A program made the translations under genes and the position numbers. A stretch of DNA of 64,000 nucleotides from Azorinus chamasolen (taxonomy: Eukaryota; Mollusca; Bivalvia; Cardiida; Solecurtidae). Positions 32,154-44,200 of this stretch are shown one piece after another. The notes beneath the pieces are model-generated. The model ran no database searches. It was given only the letters and a program-made list of their open reading frames with translations, and was not told the DNA's origin. The stretch is taken from positions 55,986,484 through 56,050,483 of the forward strand of contig OY755241.1 in NCBI GenBank assembly GCA_963576725.1. The letters run 5' to 3'. Positions within the stretch are counted from its first letter, which is position 1; each line of letters opens with the position of its first letter.

Positions 32154-32239
32154 CTGAAACAAACATAAGAATTACATATACTTTTTATAACATTTATATA
32201 TAATTTCAATATAATTTACATACTTTACTTTACCGGTAA

Positions 32240-32446
32240 ATAGTGAAGACCCAGATTAGACAGCTCCTGCAGGAGCTGTCTCATCAGTGTCTGCACTATT
32301 TACAAGTTGATTGTGCAACCAGTGCACTCCACAGTAGTGATTGCACAGCGATATACTTGTACACAGTGAAGATACATGTAATTATACAACAGGGCATGGG
32401 TAAAGAAGGAGAAATGTATTTTTAAATTCAGCAAGAGAAGGGTTAA
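32240..32446. mobile_element. Family H hairpin MITE just upstream of the lipoxygenase start exon
   Basis: Reverse orientation. The hairpin at 32241-32303 has apex GCTCCTGCAGGAGC. Ends GCAAGAGAAGGGTTAA. It lies about 90 bp upstream of the acceptor of the start-codon exon. Confidence 0.75.
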
Positions 32447-32726
32447 TCTACATAAAGTTTACGTATACGTTAAGTGTAATTTACCTACTTTACATATAGT
32501 TTAAAAATACTTTACATTTGATTTACATTTAATTGACATATACTTTATAACTTTACATATAATTGACATAAAATTTACATATATTTTACCTTGAAATAAG
32601 ATACGAAACTAATGGGAAATAATTTCTAAAATATGAAACGAAATACAGTTGAACTTCAATTTCTCAAATTTCAATTTATACGAGTTCGAGATATCGAAGT
32701 TCAATTATATTAAAATATAATTTCGC

Positions 32727-32961
32727 CGCCAATGTCGCAAAAATGCACCACGACAAATAGTGCAGCCCAAGACTAGGCGCCGCCTTTTCAAGGCGGTGTC
32801 TGATTAGGGATTTCACTTTTTGTCTCAAACTTTATTTCTATATCTGCGCTTTATTCCTTTGAAATTTTACATTTATTTATCTTATTTCCTTAGTTTACCG
32901 AATGACTTTTACAAAATTGGATTGCAGACGACAATTAGAAATTTGGCGCCGAAAGGGTTAA
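32727..32961. mobile_element. Family E hairpin MITE
   Basis: CGCCGCCAATGTCGC start. The hairpin at 32756-32822 has arms GCCCAAGACTAGGCGCCGCC / GGCGGTGTCTGATTAGGGA. Ends GGCGCCGAAAGGGTTAA. Confidence 0.75.
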
Positions 32962-33060
32962 TCCAATAAGATGTCTGCTCAGGGGTACGGACAAAACCCC
33001 ACTAGGACGTAACCCCACTAGGACGTAACCCCATAGGACAATACTCCATAGGACACAAAC

Positions 33061-33750
33061 CCAGTGCCAAATGTGTCAAGGCGGACAAAACCCCACATGT
33101 TAACATAATTGGGTTATAAATCAACTTTAGATAATTTGAAGAAGAAACACTCAATCAGAATATAAATTCAAAGCAAGATCTCTACATTTTCAAATTTAAA
33201 GTTACAATCTGCAAATAAAAATAGAAGTTAAAGCATATTTAAAATTAGGTCAAAATTATGAATAAATAAAGAATGCATTCATAGTTAAATGAGCTTTAGT
33301 TTACTTTTAATTTTACTTTTAATTTAATTGTATTTAGCGGTATTAATGTTCAATAATCATAATTATATATTAAATTCAGTTAAAGATGATTAGACTAAAC
33401 TATTGATTGAATGTGTGATGTGTTTTTTCACTTTTTAGATGTATCAAAGTTAATTATACATACAATTAATTAAACAGGATTATACATGGCATTGTACTGA
33501 AAACTTTAATACAGCAAATTCTTTTATTAATGATTTCACACCTAATTCTCTTTAAAGTATTTAAATTCGCATCTTTCTTCTTTAATGACAAATAACTTAC
33601 TCACTGTGATAGTCATTAAAAGCTTGATTGGTTGGATAGTCTTTAAATTTCACACCTTTCTTATTTAATCATGAAAGTTTGTTTTCACATTGACTTTAAT
33701 CTTGTACCCAATAAATTAGCAAAGGTGATTAGGAGGGAATAATTATATGT
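33061..33750. other. AT-rich region, no gene seen
   Basis: Very AT-rich sequence inside the candidate 13.8-kb element. No ORF or RNA gene is supported. Confidence 0.5.
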
Positions 33751-34631
33751 AATATTTCAAGTTTTCAAGTTTTCAAGTTTTATTTGTATAAGTGCACAAG
33801 TCCCAAACAATGTGGGAGACATCAGCATAACATTTATACATTTTCAAATACAATAAATGTCACGTACATAATAAAAAGTGCACAAAACAGTAATGCCGGG
33901 AAACAGATGTACCTACAGTTATATATGGCAAGGGGGTGGCAGCCAGTCCCTGATCGGCCAAGATGGTGATCAGTGGACCGCATTGCCTTGTCCGAGTCGA
34001 TCTGAATAAGATAAAGGAGCAACTAGCTGGGATTAACTTTTCATAGTAAGTATCCATTCTTTCTATAATAACCACTGTTTCTGAAGACAAAAATGATTCT
34101 AGCTACAAATTTATTTTACATCTGTCAGCTGGCTTTCTATTCCCCACTCCGAACTAGAAAACAGAATACCTTGCGCTCTCGATGGGGGTAGGGGTGGATC
34201 ATCATCATAATGCTGGTCTAACCACACGAAACGAAAGCTGCTAGACGAGCATGATGATTACTTTCACCAAAATAAATTTTTAGTATAAACGACTGTGTTT
34301 TACAGAAAATGTATCCCCACCCCGAAAGCTTTGCATCCGACAAGAGCGAATACGAGACAAATAACCTACAAAGTATACATTGTGTACATATAAACCTATG
34401 TGTACGGACTCGTACATTTACACATATATGAGAACGCATATGAATACACATAGACCTATACACACATGACTGAAAATAATATATAATATACACGAAACAC
34501 AGCTCCAGCCTGCACTGAGCTACCGCCTGTCTAAAAGATTGTAACCGGACCATCTTTCGAGTGGTCGTTACAGCAGAGTCATTCTGTATAAGTACTTGTA
34601 TCTGTTTGGGTTAAATAAGTATAACAGTCAA

Positions 34632-37600
34632 TTAAATACAGTTTAGTTGGGTGAAATATTGCATTATTCTACCACAAAACCTACTGAAATTTTCTTGTTG
34701 ACACAAACTACTACAGTTGATGAGTTGAATGAATTTTGCCATGCACGGCCTGTTCCTATAGTATACATCTATATATTTTACTCTAGCGTCTTGGAATAAT
34801 GGACAAGCAAACAGATAGTGATACTCGTCGCCTATTTGAGTACAGACGGTGCATTTACGTTCGTTATATGGCTTGTTTTTCCACCGACCTATTTCAATCG
34901 GGAGGCGATGATTCCGGGTGACAAATCTGATTATAGTTTTGCTCATATATAATGGGAGCTTAGCAACGTAAGAATTTCGCGTGAAACGAGTTTTAAAATA
35001 TTTGTATAAGTTTGTATCTGATGTTTGGTTTACTTCTGAATACCATTTTTGTATAAAAATATCCGTGAGTTTCATTTTTGTTGATTTGACTAACCATTTA
35101 GCATTATTAAAACTTTGACAGTACCATATTCCAGAGAATCCTGATTCGCAAAGGTACTTTTTTACACAATCTATCCACTGTGACTTTATTTTGTTTCTTG
35201 AATATAGCTCATAAATTGCTGAATATAATTTAGAAGATAGTTTCGTAACACCGTCATTCTCAATATTGTCTATGATTTTACTCCAATATGCAATTACTCT
35301 GTTTTTTACATCTATGGCCAATGGCATGACTCCAGTTTCACCATATACCATGTAAGACGGTGTCGACTTTTTTAGGTTTAATATATATTTATAAAATTTC
35401 AGTTGGATTCGCTCCATCATATCAAAGGTCCCAAACCCCCACACTTCACTACCGTACAAAAGTATCGGTTTAACCATTTTTTCAAACAGATCTACCTGAA
35501 GATCCAATGGTAATGAAAGCTGCTTAGTTTTTCTCAAAAGGGAAAACATGGCTTTATTACCTTGTTCCGAGACCTGCAATTTCGTCCTGTAAAATGTCCC
35601 AGATCTAGTAAATAGCAACCCAAGGTATTTATAATCATTTACCTCTTCTAGTATATGATTTCCTATGTTAAATCTGTTAATATTACGTCTTGGACGACCT
35701 TTGCTAAAAACTAAAACCTTGGTTTTACTGACATTAACGTTCAGCTTCCATAGATCACAGTAATCCTTGAATTTATCAAGTGCCATCTGAAGATCTATTT
35801 TATCATCGCTAAAAATGACTGTATCATCTGCATATAACAATAGAAAAAGTTTCAGATATAAATGTGCCTTGTCGGTTATAACATCAAGGCTTATCCCACT
35901 TACATTTTCGGCCAGATAACTTTCAAGATCATTCAGGAAAATTGAAAACAAAAATGGCGATAAATTTTCGCCTTGCCTCACCCCTATCCTGCAGTCGAAA
36001 AAAGCGGTTGATCCTTCTGACGTCACTACTTTAGACTTTATATTATTATAGAGGCTTACTATAACATCAAAACATTTTCCGTTAATATTCTCTGCTATAA
36101 GTTTCTTCCATAAACCAACCCTCCACACAGAATCAAACGCCTGTTTGAAGTCAACAAAACAGCAGTACAATGATTTCTTGTTTGACTGGACAAGATCTAT
36201 TAGACATTTCAAAATGAATATATTGTCAACTGTAGAAAATTTATGTCGGAATCCTGCCTGTGTTTCATTAATTAGATCTGTTTTTTCGGCATATACTTTT
36301 AACCTATTATTAATTATACAAGTAAACACTTTCCCCAGACAGCTCGGCAAAGAAATTGGCCTATAATTTTCAGGTTTATGCGGATCCCCTTTGTTTTTGT
36401 ATATCGGTTTTATAATTCCAATAGTCCAACTGTCTGGTATTACTCCGAAATTGAATACTAAATTGAATAGTTTCAAGTAAATTTTCATCATAACTGTTAC
36501 AGAGTGTTTTATTTGCTCATTTATTATGTCATCTATGACTGGTGCTTTGCTGGTTTTTAGACTTTTTACAGCATTCAAAATTTCTTCTTCTGTTATTTCT
36601 CTGTTTATTTCTTTATTTGTTTCACCGTTATCTGGTCTCATAATCTCCGTAGTTTCTTCGTTCGTGTGAATATTTTCGTTTAAATCTTCAAAGAAACTGT
36701 AAAATTCGTCTAACGGTGCCATGATGTGTGATTGGTTTTGCTTGCTATTAATTATATTCCAGTATCGACTAGCATCTGCATGTTTTAAATTCCTTAGTTC
36801 GTCTACCCTGTTCGAGTTATAGTTTTTATGAGCTTGTCGTAGTGTGTTTTTATATTGCTTACTTACAGTTTTTAACAAATCTTTAAAGTACTGTGTTTTG
36901 TATTTATTGTATTGTCTTCTTGTTTTATGGTAAATATCTCGAGATGATTTACATGATCTGTCAAACCAAGGATATGATGCCTTCCGAGTGTAACCATTTG
37001 CTTTTCGCTTTCTATATGTCCCAAAAGACACTTCTGAGCATTGTTTAAAAACCCCTGCTATATCAGATGCAATTTCATCGATTTGAGCTTGTGAAATATC
37101 ATTACTTTCCATCACCCGATCAATTTTCATTTCAGTCTCTAAAATTTTGATTATATCAAGATTATCACAAAATGTATCTGCCTTAGTTTTATCCCATAAC
37201 TTAATATTTGGTGTAGTTTGTTCTCCGCCATCAGTATCCTTTTCCAGTAAGGGAGATTTAGTTTTAAGGATCGCATGTACAGGACAGTGAACATCCGAAT
37301 AAAGATTACAAAAATCATGTATTTTAAAATCAACAACATTTTCAAAAACATATGATGTTGAAAGAAAATAATCCACCGTGCTAGAATTTTTACAAGTTAG
37401 TTTCGGGTGTACAAAATCGTCAAAGAGTCTACCATTCCACATAAAAATGTTATTGTTTTTGCAAATCTCAGTAAGTTGTGTTCCATAATTATTTACAACG
37501 TTATCAATGTAATTTCTGTCCAGAGAAATGTTATGCAATTTGAAATTATTGAATATGTTGTTTTCTTCATTTTGAATATCTTGCAGATCATATAATTCTG

Positions 37601-38180
37601 AAATATGCTCGTCAAACCGTACATAATCGTTTAGATTTCCACATCTAGCGTTCCAATCTCCGAGCAACATACAATGCCTGCTTTCTAGAAAAAACCTGAA
37701 TATCTCATTTTGAATCTCAAAATAAGGGTCTGCACAAGAATATTTTGAGCCAATAGGCGGGATGTAAACTATCCCGCATTTCAAATCATCATCATACGGG
37801 CTATTACACCCATATATCTCTTTCGAAATAGTGAAAAAATTTACCAGATTACAACCACTGTTTGTTTCGATATTAACGTAAGGCACTAAAGAATCTCTCA
37901 CAATAATTGCAATTCCACCGGACCTATAGTTTGTCAGTTTTTCTCTACAAAACATATGTACTTTAAATCCGGGAATAATAATCTGATCCGATTCATCTGT
38001 TTTTATTTCTTGCAGTCCGATAATGTCATAATTACAAATAAAGGAAACGAATTCCGGGCACCTCAGTCTCGATATAAGGCCGCAAACATTCAGAGATAAC
38101 ATCTTTATACAATCATTCGGAGACAGTGTATTTTGCATATTAGTATCAACCCCTTTACATGCAAAAGAACTGTTTCCCAA
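34632..38180 (-). CDS. LINE-1 ORF2: endonuclease-reverse transcriptase
   Basis: The 1,182-codon frame is uninterrupted. The apurinic-type endonuclease is at about residues 25-300, with LQEIKT, LLGDWNAR and SDVHCPV. RT is at about 540-840, with FVDFKQAFDSVWR, GVRQGENLSPFLFS and the catalytic YADD at about 780. The C-terminus has a CTVC...H...C motif near 1120. Target-primed reverse transcription is the established role of this architecture. The frame is open upstream to a single TAG that separates it from ORF1. A TTG opens the listed frame; a real start may be the in-frame ATG at NMQN near residue 15. An intact frame suggests a young copy, but the 5' end is missing. Confidence 0.9.
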   Translation of the reverse strand: MGNSSFACKGVDTNMQNTLSPNDCIKMLSLNVCGLISRLRCPEFVSFICNYDIIGLQEIKTDESDQIIIPGFKVHMFCREKLTNYRSGGIAIIVRDSLVPYVNIETNSGCNLVNFFTISKEIYGCNSPYDDDLKCGIVYIPPIGSKYSCADPYFEIQNEIFRFFLESRHCMLLGDWNARCGNLNDYVRFDEHISELYDLQDIQNEENNIFNNFKLHNISLDRNYIDNVVNNYGTQLTEICKNNNIFMWNGRLFDDFVHPKLTCKNSSTVDYFLSTSYVFENVVDFKIHDFCNLYSDVHCPVHAILKTKSPLLEKDTDGGEQTTPNIKLWDKTKADTFCDNLDIIKILETEMKIDRVMESNDISQAQIDEIASDIAGVFKQCSEVSFGTYRKRKANGYTRKASYPWFDRSCKSSRDIYHKTRRQYNKYKTQYFKDLLKTVSKQYKNTLRQAHKNYNSNRVDELRNLKHADASRYWNIINSKQNQSHIMAPLDEFYSFFEDLNENIHTNEETTEIMRPDNGETNKEINREITEEEILNAVKSLKTSKAPVIDDIINEQIKHSVTVMMKIYLKLFNLVFNFGVIPDSWTIGIIKPIYKNKGDPHKPENYRPISLPSCLGKVFTCIINNRLKVYAEKTDLINETQAGFRHKFSTVDNIFILKCLIDLVQSNKKSLYCCFVDFKQAFDSVWRVGLWKKLIAENINGKCFDVIVSLYNNIKSKVVTSEGSTAFFDCRIGVRQGENLSPFLFSIFLNDLESYLAENVSGISLDVITDKAHLYLKLFLLLYADDTVIFSDDKIDLQMALDKFKDYCDLWKLNVNVSKTKVLVFSKGRPRRNINRFNIGNHILEEVNDYKYLGLLFTRSGTFYRTKLQVSEQGNKAMFSLLRKTKQLSLPLDLQVDLFEKMVKPILLYGSEVWGFGTFDMMERIQLKFYKYILNLKKSTPSYMVYGETGVMPLAIDVKNRVIAYWSKIIDNIENDGVTKLSSKLYSAIYELYSRNKIKSQWIDCVKKYLCESGFSGIWYCQSFNNAKWLVKSTKMKLTDIFIQKWYSEVNQTSDTNLYKYFKTRFTRNSYVAKLPLYMSKTIIRFVTRNHRLPIEIGRWKNKPYNERKCTVCTQIGDEYHYLFACPLFQDARVKYIDVYYRNRPCMAKFIQLINCSSLCQQENFSRFCGRIMQYFTQLNCI

Positions 38181-38186
38181 TGAATG

Positions 38187-38876
38187 CTAATCATTATCGA
38201 TATTGTTGTCACTGTCACACAACGAATGTCCGCTAGATACCTGTTCCTGAACACCGTTAGCATTGCAAGTACTATCACCTACCCGCATTTGTGTGCTCAA
38301 GGTCACAATAGGTGACGCCTGTAATGTCATGTTTTCTGTGGGCGGGGGCGTTTGATGATTGTTTGTAATGACGTCATCTTTTAAGAGGATGGGAGATACT
38401 TGATTTTGGTCTGGTTTCTGTACCAGATCCATATATGTCTGGGTCTCATCAGTGCTCGTACTACCGCCATAATGCGGCTTTTTGAAAGAATTTCCCTCAA
38501 GGGGAGAAGTTGCCTTTTTCTTACCCCCATAGGTAACGCGATATGGGCGTTGATCGGCCGGTGTCGTTTCCGATAGAACAGAGAACCTACCACTTGTCTG
38601 TATATCGTCTACTCTATTGTTCGTCTGACTACCGTTTTGTGTTCTACGCGTGTATGTTCTTGTCCACGTTCGGTTTGCCATGTTCGTCCTACGTGAATAA
38701 GTGTTTGTCGCTCCGACCGTGGATGCATTGTCGTCTTTTCTGTATGGTGTCCTATTTGTGCCATTGTTTTCTGCCTGTGCTGTTCGATCGTTCGATTCTG
38801 GCGTGTACAACTGTCCGTTTATGTACAGTTTATCCCGGACCATTTTCACTTTGTTGTCTCTATATAATAATGGCAT
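38187..38876 (-). CDS. LINE-1 ORF1, C-terminal part
   Basis: The 229 codons begin with LLYRDNKVKMVRDKLYING, which resembles the end of LINE ORF1 nucleic-acid-binding domains. A long, polar, low-complexity tail rich in T, N, Q and S follows. The upstream RRM-like and coiled-coil parts are absent, consistent with 5' truncation at about 38880. It ends in TAG two codons before the listed ORF2 start, in the same frame. Confidence 0.65.
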   Translation of the reverse strand: MPLLYRDNKVKMVRDKLYINGQLYTPESNDRTAQAENNGTNRTPYRKDDNASTVGATNTYSRRTNMANRTWTRTYTRRTQNGSQTNNRVDDIQTSGRFSVLSETTPADQRPYRVTYGGKKKATSPLEGNSFKKPHYGGSTSTDETQTYMDLVQKPDQNQVSPILLKDDVITNNHQTPPPTENMTLQASPIVTLSTQMRVGDSTCNANGVQEQVSSGHSLCDSDNNIDND

Positions 38877-39018
38877 TATTTGTTATCAATCCGTTTTTGA
38901 TGATCCAAGCATCAAAGTATGCATACAGTCAAACTGATGCAAACTTTATTCAGTTTGTTTTACTCAAGTACCAGTTTTGCAATATATATTCTACTCCAAA
39001 TCAGTCTTAGTTATTCAG

Positions 39019-39400
39019 ACAGACAGACAGACAATATCTTTATTTTCATCTCAGATACACAAGGTACAACATGAGGAATTTTTATAAATCGTTTTTAACA
39101 TAAAATGAAAACATACATTCCGGTCAATGTGTAAATTTCAAAAGCTTTTGAGTGTGGAGGTTGATTTAAATGTTTAGAGAAATTATTATATCTATCCAGA
39201 GCAGACAATATAGTGGAAAGTTGATTGTCTGTTCCAGACAGGTACCGTAATATCCGGGAGGGAGAAATATTGTAATTGACACGCTGAGTTGTGACAGGTA
39301 TGGCCTAGATGTCGTCCACTGAGTGCACGCTTTGACCCGGGCCATACTAGTATTCTCGTGCTCGTTAGCGATACAGTAATGATTAAATAACCGCGTTAGT
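39019..39400 (-). pseudogene. 3' end of another LINE
   Basis: The minus strand from about 39390 encodes a terminal segment with YLSGTDNQLSTILSALDRY. It ends in AAATAAAGATATTGTCTGTC and a short GTCT repeat (39019-39034), a typical LINE tail. Only a few hundred bases remain. Confidence 0.55.
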
Positions 39401-39639
39401 TTTGTGAATGGAATACTTTTTGATGGTTACGAAATACAACTACATTATTATACATGGAAGAGCATGAAATGAAAATAACTGAATTATGCGGACAAGGTAA
39501 GTATTTCAGTGTAGAGAATGGGTTAGCAAATGACTGGTTTTCTTCAATCTCGTACTTAATGGTGCGTGAGCAGAAGTCCAGTGGTTTGCCCAGATTAACT
39601 AACCGCCATCCTGCTACGGACAGATCAGTGAAATCTTTA

Positions 39640-39710
39640 CAAACAGTTTGGATCCAGACGGGGTGCCGAGTAACTCGGCGTCTAATCAGGATCCTAACCG
39701 TCCTAGGCAA
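39640..39710. repeat. Family F hairpin
   Basis: AAACAGTTTGGATCCAGACG / CTAATCAGGATCCTAAC with apex GCCGAGTAACTCGGC. Confidence 0.65.
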
Positions 39711-39879
39711 ATAGAAAAACTTCTTCAAATAATTTATACTGAATGTATAATAGTGCTGAAAAGTACGCTGTTGCCTTTTTAAATACACACATATATATAT
39801 ACAACATATGAAAAAGCATGATGAAAGCGTCGTTAATCCATTGCTTCTTGAACATTGCAAGATGGGTAACGCCAGATCT

Positions 39880-40775
39880 CGAACAACTCCGTATATAGGG
39901 ACTGTCTAGTCTGGGTATGACCGCTTGTCTATGCATTATCCATTAAACCATTGCTTCAAACAGGTACTATTTGGTGCATTTGCAGGCTGGGTGGATCCAG
40001 ACCGGACAGCTCCATCATGCATTATCTTAGCTATGGTTCAGTATTTTACACAATCATTAAACCAATGCTTCAAACATATCCCATTTGGCGCATTTGCAAG
40101 CTGGGTTGATCCAGACCGGACAACCCCTATAGGAGCTCCTGTTGGAGTTGTCTAGTCCGGGTCCGCCCTCTTGTCTATGCATTATCTTAGTTATGATTCA
40201 ACATTTGACACAATCATTAAATATTTGCTTCGAATATATTACCATTTGTCACATTTGTAAGCTGGGTAGATCCAGACCGGACAGCCCCCATAGGAACTGT
40301 CCAGTCTGGGTCTGCCCGCTTGTCTATGCTTTATCTTAATTATGTTTTAACATTTGACAAAATCAATTAGACAATTGCTTCAAACATAACACATTTGGCG
40401 CATTTGCAAGCTGGGTAGATCCAGACCGGACAGCCCCTATAGGAGCTGTCCAGTCTGGGTCTGTCCCGCCTGTCTATGCATTATCTTAGTTTTGTTTCAA
40501 CATTTGATACAATCATAAAACCATTGCTTTAAACAGAGACACTTTGGCGCCTTTGTGAGCTGGGTAGGTCCAGACCGGACAGCTCCAATATGATAATAGG
40601 AGCTGTCCAGTCTGGGTCTGCCGCCGCTTGTCTATGCATTATTTTATTTATGTTTTAACATTTGACAAAATCATAAAACGATGACATTTGGCGCAAGTGT
40701 AAGCTGGGTCGATCCATACCGGACAGCTCCTACAGGAGCTGACCAGTCTGGGTCCGCCCCGCCTGTCTATGCATG
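39880..40775. repeat. Tandem array of family J hairpin units
   Basis: About six head-to-tail units of roughly 120-160 bp. Each has AAGCTGGGTAGATCCAGACC, a hairpin with arms GGACAGCC / GGCTGTCC-type and apex CCCCTATAGGAGC or variants, GTCTGGGTCTGCC, then TTGTCTATGCATTATCTTA and a spacer. Unit centres are near 39985, 40125, 40290, 40440, 40590 and 40730. Confidence 0.8.
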
Positions 40776-41236
40776 TTCGTAGTGTTGTTTCATCATTTTA
40801 CACAGTCTTTCACAGCTTCTGAGTTGACAAAAAGTGTTATTTTCCATTTATATTTTCATTTACTTAACCATCTCACATAAGCCATTGTTTAAGATTGACT
40901 ATGTGCAACGACACTGTCCGACGCAAAGGGGCACATAAAAAGGAAAGGGTTGTACATGTACATAGCACGACTGGATCATTTTGAAAAAAGAAGTTGGTCA
41001 TCGTAAGTAGTTGTTTTTTCGCTCTCTAAGTTTTTCCGATATTCATACAGAACGTCAGGACGACATGCTATAGTAGGATCTCTTTACCAGAAATAAGACA
41101 AATAATTTAAATTAAAATTAGTCCAACTTACATGGAATCTAAGGGATGGAAATACAGCGAAGCAGAGGAATGAGGATAGCCCATACACTAATGTGCGATA
41201 CCCCACCCTCTGTTCCACAACTGCATAACTACCATT
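40776..41236. other. Unassigned, probably including LINE-2 3' UTR
   Basis: No gene is seen. The part next to 41237 should be the 3' untranslated region of LINE-2, but no clear tail could be placed. Confidence 0.4.
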
Positions 41237-44200
41237 TTATCTCTTGAACTCTTTCATTATTAAGGAAACAAATCGGCTCGTGTTTATTAGTTTATCTTCT
41301 GGAGCTTCAGATAAGAAATATTTGAGGACTATATGAGCTGGTGCATGTGGATAAATTTGACCTAATAATGCATGTCTTTCTTGTTGGAAATAATTACATT
41401 CTAATATATAATGTTTTTCAGACCCAACAGCCCCGTTATCACACAAAGTGCACTTTCTGTCCTCGTAGGGTGTTCCATCGTAACGCCCAGTTTCTACTGG
41501 TAATCGATGATTTGCGGTGCGTATTTTGAAGATATTTAAATAATCTTTTTTATCGAGTTTCGTCATGTATGATTCGAGTTTTAAATCTGTTTTAAAGGAG
41601 TTGTATATCCTGCCTTTATTAGTTAACTGTAGCTGGGCATGCCATTCCTGTTTATATTGGTCGATAAGGCTTTGTTTAATAGCTCGGCATTGGCTTTGTA
41701 GGTATTTTGGGTCGAGCTGAAATTGGTTTTCCCAGAGGTCCGCTCGGCCGACCTCTGAGAGAATACATTTTATCTTTTGTAACCATTTAAAAGAAGCGTT
41801 TGGCTGATTATACATGTACTTATAAACCTGTACAGATATTTTTTCCTCTTTTCCAGATAGCAGCCTAGTCCAGAAAGATATCATTTTGTGTTTGATGTTT
41901 ATTGAGATTGGGTGTCTGCCGAGTTCACCATAGAGGAAGGTAAGGGGTGTAGATTTCCGTGCATGGGTAATCTTTCGCAAAAATTCGTTATGAATTTTTT
42001 CAAGCATGTTAGTATTCTCATATCCAAATATCTCTGAGCCGTATGTGAGGATAGGGAGAACTGTATGGTCAAATAATTTTATCATTAGATCTACAGGTAG
42101 GTTTGCTTTATTGGACTTTGTAAATAGTAGATAAAGAGCTTTATTTGCTTGTTGCACGACATGCTTTCTTGCTGTCAGAAAGGAGCCATTTGAACTAAAT
42201 GATACACCTAAGTAATGGTATGTTGGTGAGATTTCAACGGGTTGGTTGCCAAGAGTGAAGTTGAAATTAGCCCTCTGTCTTGCGCCAAATATGACTATTT
42301 TTGTTTTTGCAATATTTACATGCAAGTGCCAATTTTGACAGTACTCGTAAAACATATCTAAGGAGTGTTGAAAGTCATTGGGAGAACTTGATAGTAAAAT
42401 AGTATCATCAGCGTAAAGCAGAACCAGGAGTTTAAGCCAATTGTGTATCTGTGAGTCATCCTTTAACTCTACGCCGACTGAGCCATTCCTCCGGAGATGA
42501 GACTCCAAATCGTTTAAGTAAAGAGAAAATAGAACAGGTGAAAGGTTTTCTCCCTGACGTACACCGATTTGAGATACGAATGACTGCGAAAATGAACCAT
42601 TATGGAATATACTTGATTTTATTGTATTATACATGTTATTTACTACTGATAGGAATTTTCCGTTGATAAAATTTTGCATTAGTTTGAACCACAAGCCGTT
42701 TCGCCATACTTTGTCAAAGGCCTGAGAGAAATCTATGAATGCGCAAAACAGTTTCTGTTTGCGTTTTCTCAGGATTTCTGTCAGTGCATTTAATGTAAAC
42801 ATATGGTCAGAACAAGAGTAGCCTTTTCGGAAACCTGCTTGATTTTCTTTGATTACATTTGCATCCTCTAAAAACATAGTTAATCGACGGTTGAGAACTG
42901 CTGTAAATAGTTTGCCTAGGCAACTTAAAATTGTGATTGGCCGGTAATTGGCTGTAGCTAACGGGTCTCCTTTATTTTTGTATAAAGGTAAAATGGTTCC
43001 TTCTAGCCAAGATTTTTGTAGATGGCCTGTGTCAAAGACTGAGTTAAACAGTTTACAGTATAGAGGTAAGAGTTTTTCTTTAGTTGATTTAATATATTCG
43101 TTTAGGATATTATCAACTTGACTAGATGATTTTCCATTTTTCAGATTACCTATGCAAATATGTATCTCTTCTTCAAGTATGGGGAAATTTAGAAGTCCAT
43201 TACCATCTGCTATGTTTTGAATGTTAGTGAATCGTTCGTCATCTATTGTGTTTTCGTTTATGGCTCTAAAATGGTTGTAAAATTCTTCTATAGAAGGTGT
43301 GGAGTTTGTAACTTTGGGGGGTGTAAGACTTTTAAGGAATTTCCAGTACTTTTGGGGGTTTGTTTCGCTAATATTTCTAAGTTTAGTTTGGGTTTTGAAG
43401 TTATGTTTTTTAATAAAGAAATTCATTGTTCTTTTGTAGTGTTTGCTGGCGTTACTCAGTCTAAGTTTACTTTCGGGGGAAGGGTGGTTTTTGTAATATG
43501 TCCGAGCATCATGGTAATTATTTCTTGCATGGTGACATTTGGGACCAAACCAGGGTTTATTTGTTGAGGTCTGGCAACTGTGTGACCTTTGATTCTTCCT
43601 TGGAAACGTCTGCACAGCAGCGGTTGTGAAGATCTTTGATATTTGGTTAGTGACGTGTTCAATTAACTGCGGGGAAGAGGTTTCGTTGCTTAGTTGATTA
43701 ATCAGCGTATTTACTTGTTCTGTATTTATTTCTTGGGCGTACTCATTTGCCATTGTTGGTATCCATAAAGGTTTGTCGTTATTTGGCTTGTGGATGGGTT
43801 CTTTTTCTTGTGCAGACATATTACGTAAGTTAAGGCTAAAACTAATTGCACTGTGTCCATCCGAAAATAAAGGGTCAGTTTCAGTAACTTCAAAGCTTGA
43901 AATATATTGGAAACATTCGGCAGTTGCTAGAGAGTAATCTATAACAGACTTGTTTCGGAATGTTAATGCACCTATATTTTTATCATTATGAAGTCTGCCG
44001 TTCATGATAAAAAGGTTATTATATCTACAGATATCTATCAGCCGTAGCCCGTTTGTGTTTGTTCTATGATCCCTGGAACACCTTTCGAGAGGTACTGACA
44101 AATTATCTAATATAATATATTTATCAAGGTGGGCTTGTATATCGATATCTATGTCAAATATTTCGTTAAAATACTGATCTGATGGGATAAAATCTGATAT

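Larger units (their letters stand above)
33757..38880 (-). mobile_element. LINE-1: non-LTR retrotransposon with intact ORF2
   Basis: The 3' end is marked by a reiterated ACTTGAAA tail (33757-33781). ORF2 is complete at 34632-38180. A short ORF1 remainder ends just upstream of it. The 5' end near 38880 falls inside ORF1, so the copy appears 5'-truncated. Sequence at about 34040-34600 does not look like LINE 3' UTR throughout and may hold another inserted repeat. Confidence 0.8.

Noticed and set aside
39880..40775. CRISPR-like array
   Set aside because: Units are long, imperfect and hairpin-bearing in a eukaryotic transposon setting; no unique spacers and no cas genes.
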